Shown here piece after piece: positions 1 to 6,280 of a stretch of 9,875 bases of DNA. Both the position numbers and the translations under genes were made by a program. The notes beneath the pieces were generated by a model. It worked only from the letters and a program-made list of their open reading frames with translations. It searched no databases and was not told the origin of the DNA. Origin of the DNA: an uncultured Ruminococcus sp. (GTDB taxonomy: Bacteria; Bacillota; Clostridia; UBA1212; UBA1255); NCBI GenBank assembly GCA_902782885.1, contig CACZOW010000062.1, positions 1 to 9,875 of the forward strand, in the 5' to 3' direction. Each line of letters starts with the position of its first letter. The stretch's first letter is position 1.

Positions 1-252
1 TAACAAAACCCTTGATTTTAACGATTTTGTTAGACGAGGCGGCTTGCTCTCGCTCATTCTAAACTCATAGAAGGCGCCCGCGTCTAACAAAACCCTTGAT
101 TTTAACGATTTTGTTAGACGGGCTGGCCGACTCTCGCTCATTCTAAACTCATAGAATGCGCCAGCGTCTAACAAAAGCGGGGATTTTGACGAATTTTTTA
201 GACGAGGCGGCCAACTCCCGCTCATTCTAAACTCATAGAAGGCGCCTTTTTA
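1..252. repeat. 84-bp tandem repeat, three copies, each with a long palindrome
   Basis: Three head-to-tail units begin with TAACAAAA at 1, 85 and 169, giving an exact 84-bp period. Units 1 and 2 are nearly identical and unit 3 is more diverged. Each unit holds a palindrome. In unit 2, CGTCTAACAAAA (81-92) pairs perfectly with TTTTGTTAGACG (109-120) across a 16-nt loop. Unit 3 keeps it with one mismatch (165-176 against 194-204). The second half of each unit carries a smaller hairpin, TTCTA-aactca-TAGAA, followed by GGCGCC or a variant. The first unit is cut by the window edge, so the array probably continues to the left. No open frame or spacer-like unique sequence lies inside. The function is unknown; an intergenic palindromic repeat family is the simplest reading. 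Confidence 0.9.
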
Positions 253-401
253 AACAAAAAAACGTGCAGAACAGCATATTTGTTTATTTTTGCGAAAAAA
301 ACCATATCCGAGAAGGTGCTGTTGACCCTTGAGGTGACTGCAGGAACTAAAGGCCATGCGGGTTTATTTGTCAGGCCCTTCAGGTTTTATTGCCCGGGCG
401 C
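253..401. other. Non-coding stretch with a degenerate palindrome
   Basis: No supported gene lies here. A weaker hairpin, TAAACAAA (251-258) against TTTGTTTA (279-286), sits exactly where a fourth 84-bp unit would begin and may be its decayed remnant. Further on there is only a short palindrome GCCCGGGC (392-399). I recognised no riboswitch core or terminator. Confidence 0.5.
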
Positions 402-458
402 TTCCGCCTGATTTCGACCAATTCCGCCTGATTTCGACCAATTCCGCCTGATCTCGGA
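402..458. repeat. 20-bp tandem repeat, about 2.8 copies
   Basis: The unit TTCCGCCTGATTTCGACCAA occurs perfectly at 402-421 and 422-441, and a third partial copy with a T-to-C change runs 442-458 (TTCCGCCTGATCTCGGA). It lies just upstream of a candidate promoter and the gene at 572. It is unrelated in sequence to the 84-bp repeats. It could be a replication-slippage product or a set of protein-binding sites; nothing in the sequence decides between these. Confidence 0.85.
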
Positions 459-480
459 CACAAGAGCCCTCAATTCCCCC

Positions 481-509
481 TTGCAATTTCCCGCGAATCG
501 TGGTAGTAT
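481..509 (+). promoter_or_regulatory. Weak candidate sigma-A promoter
   Basis: TTGCAA (481-486) and TAGTAT (504-509) are separated by 17 nt. Each hexamer matches consensus at 4 of 6 positions. The pair is correctly placed to transcribe the gene at 572. The match is modest and may be chance. Confidence 0.3.
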
Positions 510-571
510 ACGGCTCGGCTCAGGTTGCGGCCGGCAGTCGTGAGCCCGGACAAAGCAAGAAGCGAAAACGA

Positions 572-1105
572 ATGGGTACGGTAGAGCAGTTTGTTAAGAA
601 AAAGAAGAGCGGGTTGACGCCGGTACTGATCGTGGCATACTTTGCCGCGGCGGTGCTGCTCACATTCGGCCTCTACAAACTGGCGGGGCGCATTGCCTTC
701 GTGCCCGCGCCGTTCCTGCTGATCGGCGCCGTATTGGCCGCGCGCTACACGCTGATGATGTCCCGCGTCGAGTACGAGTATTCGGTGAATACCGGAGTGC
801 TCAACATTGACGCCATATACGATCAGGCGCGCCGCAAACCTATAATCAACGTGAACGCCTCCTCGTTCACGGGTTTCGGCCGGGTGAGCGACGACGAAGC
901 AAAAGCCGCCTCGAAGCGCGTTGTCAAGGTGATCTACTGCGCCTCCAGCGACGAGAACGAGCAGGCATATTACTTCACCTGTCCGAACGAAAACAAAGGC
1001 GAGTTCATGTACGTGTTCGAACCGGACGATCAGATCCTGCACGCCATCGAGGTGTTCAACCCGGCGGTCAACCGCTATCTGAACTCCGTCAAATACCGCG
1101 GCTGA
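572..1105 (+). CDS. Two-helix membrane protein of unknown function (DUF6106-like)
   Basis: The product is 177 aa. After a basic N-terminus (FVKKKKSG), two hydrophobic helices follow at about residues 16-38 and 43-63. A soluble C-terminal part begins with an EYEYSVNTGVLNID segment and an ARRKPI run. The layout (short Lys-rich start, two helices, then a YEY...G.L.ID motif and a closing FEP...NP..N motif) resembles from memory a clostridial family of unknown function, DUF6106; this was not searched and could be wrong. The soluble part probably faces the cytoplasm, given the Lys-rich N-terminus. The ATG at 572 is chosen because the family-like sequence starts there. An in-frame GTG at 500 would add a polar 24-residue extension lying over the candidate promoter. 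No clear Shine-Dalgarno sequence precedes either start. The gene stands alone upstream of the tRNA. Confidence 0.75.
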   Translation: MGTVEQFVKKKKSGLTPVLIVAYFAAAVLLTFGLYKLAGRIAFVPAPFLLIGAVLAARYTLMMSRVEYEYSVNTGVLNIDAIYDQARRKPIINVNASSFTGFGRVSDDEAKAASKRVVKVIYCASSDENEQAYYFTCPNENKGEFMYVFEPDDQILHAIEVFNPAVNRYLNSVKYRG

Positions 1106-1180
1106 CGCTTTCGCGCCATCGCTCCGGCCCCGCCTCCGCCCGCGGCAACAGCGGCGTCAACAAACCGAATACTCTTATAT

Positions 1181-1252
1181 GCTCCGGTGGTCTAATGGAT
1201 ACGATAGCAGACTCCGACTCTGCTGATATGGGTTCGATTCCCGTCCGGGGTA
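1181..1252 (+). tRNA. tRNA-Arg (anticodon CCG)
   Basis: The 72-nt gene folds as a cloverleaf. The acceptor stem is GCTCCGG with CCGGGGT (1245-1251), containing two G-T wobbles, and the discriminator base is A1252. The D-arm starts GTCTAATGGATA. The anticodon stem GCAGA/TCTGC is perfect around the loop CTCCGAC, giving anticodon CCG at 1214-1216, which reads CGG. The variable loop is 4 nt, and the T-arm is ATGGG-TTCGATT-CCCGT. CCA is not encoded. Seven T residues follow immediately (1253-1259) and probably end transcription. CGG codons are common in the GC-rich genes here, which fits a need for this isoacceptor. Confidence 0.95.
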
Positions 1253-1263
1253 TTTTTTTAGTT

Positions 1264-1298
1264 ATAAGTTACAAGTTTTAAGTTTTAAGTTGTAAGTT
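1264..1298. repeat. Heptanucleotide repeat, five NNAAGTT units
   Basis: Five consecutive 7-mers read ATAAGTT, ACAAGTT, TTAAGTT, TTAAGTT and GTAAGTT, followed by a broken sixth (CCAAG). The last five bases of each unit are constant and the first two vary. It lies 11 nt after the tRNA and before the AT-rich gene at 1333. Confidence 0.85.
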
Positions 1299-1332
1299 CC
1301 AAGCGGCAAATGTAAAGGGGCAATAATTAGTT

Positions 1333-1866
1333 ATGATCGCGGTTCCGGAATATCTCTTGCCATATGCACACAGAACCAAGATCGTGAAGGAAGCTGTATC
1401 GTTTGACCTTGAATGCACCTGCGGCTGCAGTGATTTTGCTCTGTTGAAAAACAGTTTCACGGCTGAAGAAGAAAGAGTTCTTAAAGAGTACGAGCAGAGT
1501 TTTCCAAATACAGGATGGCATACAGTATATAGTGAAAAAGGGGAGGACGAGAAACCGCGATTTTATATTAAAAGACTGTTCTTTTTTAAACAGTACCTGG
1601 TTTTTCCTCAAGCGCCTGTTTTTGCAGATATCAAAGTAATTAAAGCCATCTGTAAATCGTGCGGAAAAGAAATCTTGATTTTTGACAGCCGGCTCCATGG
1701 ATATGACTCGATTGAATCATCAGATGAGAAAAAAGCATACATTCCGCATTTCAACGAAAATAAAGCGCAAGATGGCAATGTATCAGTGAAAATCGAGCAG
1801 AACGATGAAGCGGATGTTGACTCCGCGCTTTCTCTACGCAAGCAGGATGTTGGCAGCTTCGTTTAG
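1333..1866 (+). CDS. Hypothetical protein with paired CxC and CxxC motifs (zinc-ribbon-like)
   Basis: The product is 177 aa with no signal peptide or membrane helix. Two cysteine pairs, C28-x-C30-G (within ECTCGC) and C107-x-x-C110-G (ICKSCG), are spaced as the two knuckles of a split zinc ribbon; a fifth Cys is at 32. The segment ILIFDSRLHGYD (about 114-125) directly after the second knuckle looks like a conserved family motif. I recall similar uncharacterised Firmicute proteins but cannot name a family. The last 45 residues are acidic and low in hydrophobics, so probably disordered. The ATG at 1333 is preceded by AAAGGGG (about 1314-1320) at acceptable distance. Base composition is clearly more AT-rich than flanking genes, with AAA, TTT and GAA codons preferred. 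Its place beside a tRNA suggests acquisition by transfer. Confidence 0.7.
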   Translation: MIAVPEYLLPYAHRTKIVKEAVSFDLECTCGCSDFALLKNSFTAEEERVLKEYEQSFPNTGWHTVYSEKGEDEKPRFYIKRLFFFKQYLVFPQAPVFADIKVIKAICKSCGKEILIFDSRLHGYDSIESSDEKKAYIPHFNENKAQDGNVSVKIEQNDEADVDSALSLRKQDVGSFV

Positions 1867-1904
1867 TTCTTAAAAATAAAGGAAAACAGCCGATTTTTAA
1901 GAAC
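1866..1904. repeat. Perfect 12-bp inverted repeat at the stop codon
   Basis: GTTCTTAAAAAT (1866-1877) and ATTTTTAAGAAC (1893-1904) are exact reverse complements with a 15-nt loop. The left arm begins with the last base of the TAG stop at 1864-1866. There is no T-tract after the right arm, so it is not a standard intrinsic terminator. It could still protect the mRNA 3' end, or be a remnant of a mobile-element terminus. Confidence 0.8.
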
Positions 1905-2181
1905 AGGGTGCCGTTTCAAATTGCAGACAAGGCTTGATTTGCTTCTTACGACCGGAGAACAAGGCGATTCGGGATAGTCAGAAGGAATTATATGGAAAAC
2001 AGATGCCGCCCAAGTGCGGAAAACGGGCGGGAATGAGTCGGCATTTCTTGCAGAAATCGATAAAAAGGCCTTTCGCAAGAAACCGGCAGTTGTGGGGGCA
2101 AAAAATGAGCAAGAAAGTTGATTTGGCATCAAACAACAAGTTACAACAAAATTGGGAACAGAGCCCACACGCCGCCCTCAG
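1905..2181. other. Probable decayed or non-coding sequence
   Basis: I see no convincing gene here. Two overlapping plus-strand frames are open for short distances (1935-2185 from a TTG with no ribosome binding site; 1978-2121 with no start codon) and a minus-strand frame is open too. The codon pattern favours none of them. The segment between 2000 and 2120 has the look of old coding sequence, with a Lys/Arg-rich translation in either plus frame. It could be a fragment of a lost gene, but I cannot identify a parent family. Confidence 0.4.
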
Positions 2182-2210
2182 TTGATTATTGTTCCGGTTT
2201 CGGGTATAAT
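2182..2210 (+). promoter_or_regulatory. Sigma-A promoter of the deoD-ligA unit
   Basis: TTGATT (2182-2187), a 17-nt spacer and a perfect TATAAT (2205-2210) place the transcription start near 2217, about 30 nt before the deoD ATG. This leaves a short leader with no room for a large regulatory structure. Confidence 0.85.
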
Positions 2211-2246
2211 AGAGGCATCAAATAATTGCCGAAAGGACGATCAATC

Positions 2247-2972
2247 ATGGCCAACTATCCGACTCCGCACATCAACGCGACACCCGAGGACTTTGCCCGA
2301 ACCGTACTGATGCCCGGCGATCCGCTGCGCGCTAAATTTATTGCCGAAAACTACTTGGAGAATCCCCGCCTCGTGAACAACGTCCGCGGCATCCAGGGCT
2401 ACACCGGCACCTACAAAGGACATCCGGTCTCGGTGATGGCCTCCGGAATGGGGCAGCCCTCCATCGGCATATATTCGTATGAATTATTCAACTTTTTCGG
2501 CGTTGACAACATCATCCGCGTGGGTTCCTGCGGCGGTTTCAGCAAGGATCTGCACGTGAAAGATATTGTTGTCGCAATGGGTTCCTGCACCAACGGCAAC
2601 TACGCGCTCCAGTACAATCTGCCCGGCACTTTCTGCCCGATCGCGGACTACGACCTGCTGGCCGCGGCGGTGGAATCCTGCAAGGAACGGGGCGTGCACT
2701 ACAAAGTAGGCAGCATTTTCTCTTCAGATATGTTCTACGACGATGCGGACTCCGGAATGCAGTGGGCCAAGATGGGCGTACTGGGCGTAGAGATGGAGTC
2801 TGCGGCGCTGTACTGCAACGCGGCCCGCGCCGGCAAACGCGCGCTGGCCATCTGCACGGTCAGCGACTCCTTCGTTTATGATGAGTGCATGACCGCGGAA
2901 GAACGAGAGAAATCTCTTACCGACATGATCGTGGTGGCGCTGGAGACCGCGCTGAAGATCGAGGCAATATGA
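2247..2972 (+). CDS. deoD: Purine nucleoside phosphorylase, DeoD type
   Basis: DeoD reversibly splits purine (deoxy)nucleosides with phosphate into free base and (deoxy)ribose-1-phosphate in purine salvage; family members are cytosolic hexamers. The 241-aa product matches family length. The phosphate-site motif GDPLRA is at 24-29 (G24, R28), with further phosphate ligands R47 and R91/S94 (RVGSCG). The ribose-binding VEMES is at 181-185, and the catalytic Asp is D207 in VSDS, with its partner Arg at R220. All key residues of the E. coli enzyme are therefore present. The ATG at 2247 is preferred over an in-frame TTG at 2226, because the AAAGGA ribosome binding site (2232-2237) precedes this ATG by 9 nt and would fall inside the longer form. 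It is the first gene after the 2182 promoter and its stop overlaps the next start. Confidence 0.97.
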   Translation: MANYPTPHINATPEDFARTVLMPGDPLRAKFIAENYLENPRLVNNVRGIQGYTGTYKGHPVSVMASGMGQPSIGIYSYELFNFFGVDNIIRVGSCGGFSKDLHVKDIVVAMGSCTNGNYALQYNLPGTFCPIADYDLLAAAVESCKERGVHYKVGSIFSSDMFYDDADSGMQWAKMGVLGVEMESAALYCNAARAGKRALAICTVSDSFVYDECMTAEEREKSLTDMIVVALETALKIEAI

Positions 2973-3709
2973 GCAGGAAAAACCGCTTGAAATATAAAAC
3001 GGCTGCGGCAGTGCTGAGCGTATTGCTGGCGGCGCTGCTCCTGGCGCTATCAGGCTGCGGCGTCAAACCGGACCGCCCGGCTGCGACCGGTACGGCAGCA
3101 GCCGATACGCCGACCGCGACCGGCGATGATCCCGCTGCGGAAGCGACCGCCACCGCGGCGGCGCCTACCGGGGGCGGCGAAAACGGGCCCGCGGAGATCC
3201 ATAACGCCGGCAATGATACATATTCGTTCATTGAGGCCCGCGTCGAAAGCCCGCAGGACGGTATCGTCGTGACGATCGAAGGATATTCCTGGCTGCGCTG
3301 GTTCGGACTGACGCCGGAGGATATTGCCGCCGAAAAAACCGAATGCGCCAAAACCGGCCTGGACTTTACGATAAAAGTGAAGACCACGCCATTCAAGACC
3401 GTAAAACTGGCCGAATCTCAACTGGAAGACGAAGTCTGCTATCTGGTACTGGACGGCAGCGACGAAGAAAGGGAGCACCTTGCGGAGGGAACGCTGTCGT
3501 TGTGGAGCCCGTCTGAATTGACCTACGGCAGCAAGACCGTCAGCGCGCCCATGGGCCGGTATAAATTCCAGCCATTGCCCGCGAACGGACAGCTCAGTGA
3601 CGCGGCATTGGCGGACGGCGGCAGCAAAACGCTGGTGGAAGAAAGCCGTACCGATACTGAAGTGGTGTTCCATTACGAATACAATATTCTGGTGTATAAA
3701 GTCCTATGA
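2969..3709 (+). CDS. Putative lipoprotein of unknown function
   Basis: The 246-aa product begins with a lipoprotein signal peptide: a basic start (SRKNRLKYK), a hydrophobic core (residues 11-27) and lipobox LSGC with the lipidated Cys at 30. An Ala/Thr/Pro/Gly-rich linker (about 34-65) would lift the globular part off the membrane. The remainder is a mixed alpha/beta sequence with FTIKVKTTPFKTVKLAES and a Tyr-rich end (about 236-245). I do not recognise the domain. The ATG overlaps the deoD stop as ATGA, with GAGG (2961-2964) just upstream inside deoD. Its own stop overlaps the ligA start in the same way. Translational coupling to both neighbours is likely, although a cell-surface lipoprotein has no obvious link to purine salvage or DNA ligation. 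Confidence 0.85.
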   Translation: MSRKNRLKYKTAAAVLSVLLAALLLALSGCGVKPDRPAATGTAAADTPTATGDDPAAEATATAAAPTGGGENGPAEIHNAGNDTYSFIEARVESPQDGIVVTIEGYSWLRWFGLTPEDIAAEKTECAKTGLDFTIKVKTTPFKTVKLAESQLEDEVCYLVLDGSDEEREHLAEGTLSLWSPSELTYGSKTVSAPMGRYKFQPLPANGQLSDAALADGGSKTLVEESRTDTEVVFHYEYNILVYKVL

Positions 3710-5760
3710 GTGAACAGATCGCTTTGAACAACGGAACAGACCGGACGAAAGAGGCCCGGATGCGCGAACTGATCGGCATCCTGAACGCTGCCGCGTACGC
3801 GTATTACGTGGAAGACCGCGAGGTAATGTCTAATTTCGAGTATGACCGGCTATACGACGAATTGACCGCGCTCGAGCGGGAGACCGGCGTTACGCTGCCG
3901 GACAGTCCCACTGCCAGCGTCGGCGCGGGGTACAAAGCGGTATCTAAATTGACCAAATCTGAGCATGAATATCCCGCGTTGTCCCTGGACAAGACCAAGG
4001 ACCGTGATTCGCTTCCGGGCTGGCTCGGCGGGCAGCGCGGAGTATTGTCCTGGAAACTGGACGGGCTTACAGTGGTACTCACATATCAGGAGGGACGGCT
4101 GCAGAAAGCCGTTACACGCGGTAACGGCCAGATAGGCGAGGACGTGACCCACAACGCGGTGCATTTCGGCGGCGTCCCACGCCGTATCCCGTACGGCGGC
4201 AAGCTGATCGTGCGGGGCGAAGCGGTGATGCGCTACGACGACTTCGAGCGGGTCAACCGCGAACTGCCCGAGACCGAGGCAAAGTATAAAAATCCGCGCA
4301 ACCTGGCGTCGGCAACGGTACGGCTGCTGGATTCCCGCGAAGCGGCGGGGCGGCCGGTGACGGTGTGCGCTTTCGACCTGGTGTACGCGGGGGACGACGC
4401 CGGCATCTCCGATCCCAATTCAAAAAACGCGCAGTTCGACTGGCTCGCCGCGCAAGGCTTTACGGTGGTGGAACATACGCCCGTGACGCCGGATACGGTG
4501 GTGCAGGCGCTGGAACAGTTTGAACGCGAACTTCCGGGCAACGCGTTTCCCACGGACGGGCTGGTGCTGATCCTGGACGACGAAGCGTACGGCAGATCGC
4601 TGGGTTCCACCGGAAAATTTCCGCGGAACGGCATCGCGTTCAAATGGCAGGACGAAACGGTGGAAAGCCGTATGATACGGGTCGAGTGGTCCGCGTCGCG
4701 GACGGGACTGCTTAATCCGGTCGCCGTATTCGAGCCGGTGGAGATAGAGGGGACCACGGTGAGCCGCGCGTCGGTGCACAATGTGAGCATTGCCCGCGCG
4801 CTGCGCCTGGGCGCCGGATCGCGCGTACTGGTGTACAAAGCCAACCTGATCATCCCGCAGATCGCCGAAACTGTGGAGAGCACGGGGGAAACCTTCGTGC
4901 CGGACGCATGTCCCGTGTGCGGCGGCACCACGTCGATACATGAAAACGAGGGCATCGAAACGCTGTATTGCGACAACGCGGATTGCCCGGCCAAACACGT
5001 GGGACGCTTCACGCACTTCGTTGCCCGCGACGCCATGAACGTGCTGGGTCTGTCGGAGGCAACGCTGGAAACGTTCATTGACGCCGGCTTCGTGCGCCGG
5101 TTTGCCGATCTGTATAAGTTGGAGCGATACCGCTCCGAGATCGTGACGCTGGAAGGTTTTGGGGAAAAATCTTACGATAATCTTAAGGCCGCGCTGGAGA
5201 CCAGCCGCAAAGTGAAATTTTCCGCGCTGCTTAACGCCGCGGGGATCCCCGGCATCGGCAAGGATATGGCCAAACAGATCTCGCGCTACCTGGGCGCGGG
5301 CGCGTACGAACGGTTCATGACGCTTATCTCGGAACGTGCGGATTTCAGCGCGGTGGAAGGCGTCGGCGCAGTGATCAACGACAATATTTACGCCTGGGCG
5401 GACGATGCCGACCGCTTATCCGAGTTCACGGAACTGGCGGCGGAACTGGATATAATTGACGACGTAAGCGCCGCGGCAGAGAATGACGGCACCGCTGCCG
5501 GCGGAACAGCGGCAACGCCGATCGCGGGCAAAACTTTCGTGATCACCGGCGGCCTCAACGGCTTCGACAACCGCGACCAGCTGGTGGCATTCATCGAAGA
5601 TCGCGGCGGCCGCGTATCCGGCTCGGTGTCCGCAAAAACGGACTACCTGATCAACAACGACGTGAATTCCGGTTCCGGCAAAAACAAAAAGGCCAAAGCG
5701 CTGGGTGTACCGATCATCAGCGAGACGGAATTTATGGAAATGTGCGGCGCGGACGCGTAA
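3706..5760 (+). CDS. ligA: NAD-dependent DNA ligase LigA
   Basis: LigA seals 5'-phosphate/3'-hydroxyl nicks using NAD+, as in Okazaki-fragment joining and excision repair. The 684-aa product has the full domain order. The N-terminal Ia region includes AYYVEDREVMSNFEYDRLYD (about 32-51). The adenylation domain has the nucleophile K117 in KLDG (117-120), R138 in TRG, E172 in RGEA and K313 in FKW. The OB fold contains RTG and VSRASVHN. A four-Cys zinc finger uses C402, C405, C422 and C427. A helix-hairpin-helix region follows (about 430-590), and a BRCT domain closes the protein (about 606-681). TRGNG replaces the usual TRGDG and NPRNLASATVR replaces NPRNAAAGSLR; from memory these differences mark a LigA branch common in Clostridia, not damage. 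Translation starts at an ATGA overlap with the lipoprotein stop. It is presumably essential if it is the only ligase. Confidence 0.97.
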   Translation: MSEQIALNNGTDRTKEARMRELIGILNAAAYAYYVEDREVMSNFEYDRLYDELTALERETGVTLPDSPTASVGAGYKAVSKLTKSEHEYPALSLDKTKDRDSLPGWLGGQRGVLSWKLDGLTVVLTYQEGRLQKAVTRGNGQIGEDVTHNAVHFGGVPRRIPYGGKLIVRGEAVMRYDDFERVNRELPETEAKYKNPRNLASATVRLLDSREAAGRPVTVCAFDLVYAGDDAGISDPNSKNAQFDWLAAQGFTVVEHTPVTPDTVVQALEQFERELPGNAFPTDGLVLILDDEAYGRSLGSTGKFPRNGIAFKWQDETVESRMIRVEWSASRTGLLNPVAVFEPVEIEGTTVSRASVHNVSIARALRLGAGSRVLVYKANLIIPQIAETVESTGETFVPDACPVCGGTTSIHENEGIETLYCDNADCPAKHVGRFTHFVARDAMNVLGLSEATLETFIDAGFVRRFADLYKLERYRSEIVTLEGFGEKSYDNLKAALETSRKVKFSALLNAAGIPGIGKDMAKQISRYLGAGAYERFMTLISERADFSAVEGVGAVINDNIYAWADDADRLSEFTELAAELDIIDDVSAAAENDGTAAGGTAATPIAGKTFVITGGLNGFDNRDQLVAFIEDRGGRVSGSVSAKTDYLINNDVNSGSGKNKKAKALGVPIISETEFMEMCGADA

Positions 5761-5805
5761 GAGCCGCGGCCGTTTGTTAGTACCGTTCAAAAGGAGGACA
5801 ATGAA

Positions 5806-6201
5806 ATGAAAAAGAAACTGATCGTTATCGCGCTGGCGCTGGTACTGCTGGCTGCGACCGCCGCGTGCGGCATCAACATCAACAAGATCCTGAACAGAGA
5901 CCCCGCCATCGTAGGCAAGTGGACCGAAGTGCGCGACGACGATTTTGAAAATATTTTCAGATTCGACGCGGACAACACCGGCGAGCTCAAAACGAAAGAC
6001 AACGGCTCGTTGGTATCGGATCTTGAGTTTATCTGGAAGATCGACGGCAGTGTGCTGAAGATCTGGCTGACTGAGGACGGTGATCCCACCGGCAGCAATT
6101 TCCATTTCAAATTCGAGATCAGCAAGGACGATGACGGAGAAAAACTTGAAATCATCAACACAGATAACGACAAGACCACAGTTTATAGGCGTGTAAAATA
6201 A
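5806..6201 (+). CDS. Small putative lipoprotein
   Basis: The 131-aa product has a lipoprotein signal peptide (MKKK, hydrophobic residues 5-18) with the modified Cys at 21 (ATAAC). The mature part opens with IVGKWTE, followed by FRFDADNTGEL, WKIDGSVLKIWL and a final TTVYRRVK. This GKW....F..D..G pattern is typical of small secreted beta-sandwich or lipocalin-like domains of unknown function in Firmicutes (DUF5640-like in style, not verified). A perfect AAGGAGG (5791-5797) lies 8 nt before the ATG at 5806. It starts 45 nt after ligA with no visible terminator between, so it may be co-transcribed. It shares no clear sequence with the 246-aa lipoprotein upstream. Confidence 0.85.
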   Translation: MKKKLIVIALALVLLAATAACGININKILNRDPAIVGKWTEVRDDDFENIFRFDADNTGELKTKDNGSLVSDLEFIWKIDGSVLKIWLTEDGDPTGSNFHFKFEISKDDDGEKLEIINTDNDKTTVYRRVK

Positions 6202-6248
6202 TAACGGCGCAAAGCCGCGGAACTGCTGGAAACAAAGGCGCCGGTCGA

Positions 6249-6277
6249 TTGACACCGCACGCTTTTTGGTGTATCAT
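6249..6277 (+). promoter_or_regulatory. Sigma-A promoter of gltX-glnS
   Basis: A perfect TTGACA (6249-6254), a 17-nt spacer and TATCAT (6272-6277, 5 of 6 matches) predict a start near 6284. This leaves a leader of about 75 nt before gltX. Confidence 0.8.
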
Positions 6278-6280
6278 ACA

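Noticed and set aside
82..119. Integron attC site: GTCTAAC and GTTAGAC fit the RYYYAAC/GTTRRRY core pattern
   Set aside because: The interval is only 38 bp, shorter than attC sites. The region between the cores pairs fully as AAAA/TTTT instead of forming separate R and L boxes. The 84-bp period leaves no room for cassettes, and no integrase is in the window.
1..252. CRISPR array
   Set aside because: The whole 84-bp unit repeats, including the part between palindromes, so there are no unique spacers, and no cas gene is present.
1935..2185. Plus-strand 83-aa frame (TTG start) and an overlapping 101-aa minus-strand frame
   Set aside because: There is no ribosome binding site, the start is weak, the composition is low in information, and the downstream end runs into the deoD promoter. 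Competing frames are equally open, so neither is supported as a gene.
2191..2208. Possible attachment-site duplicate of the tRNA 3' end near the deoD promoter
   Set aside because: The resemblance (TTCCGGTTTCGGGTA against TTCCCGTCCGGGGTA) has several mismatches, overlaps a functional promoter, and is within chance expectation for GC-rich sequence.
5801..5809. Mini-frame ATG-AAA-TGA overlapping the lipoprotein start
   Set aside because: It lies only 3 nt after the ribosome binding site, while the ATG at 5806 has ideal 8-nt spacing. It is most likely chance.
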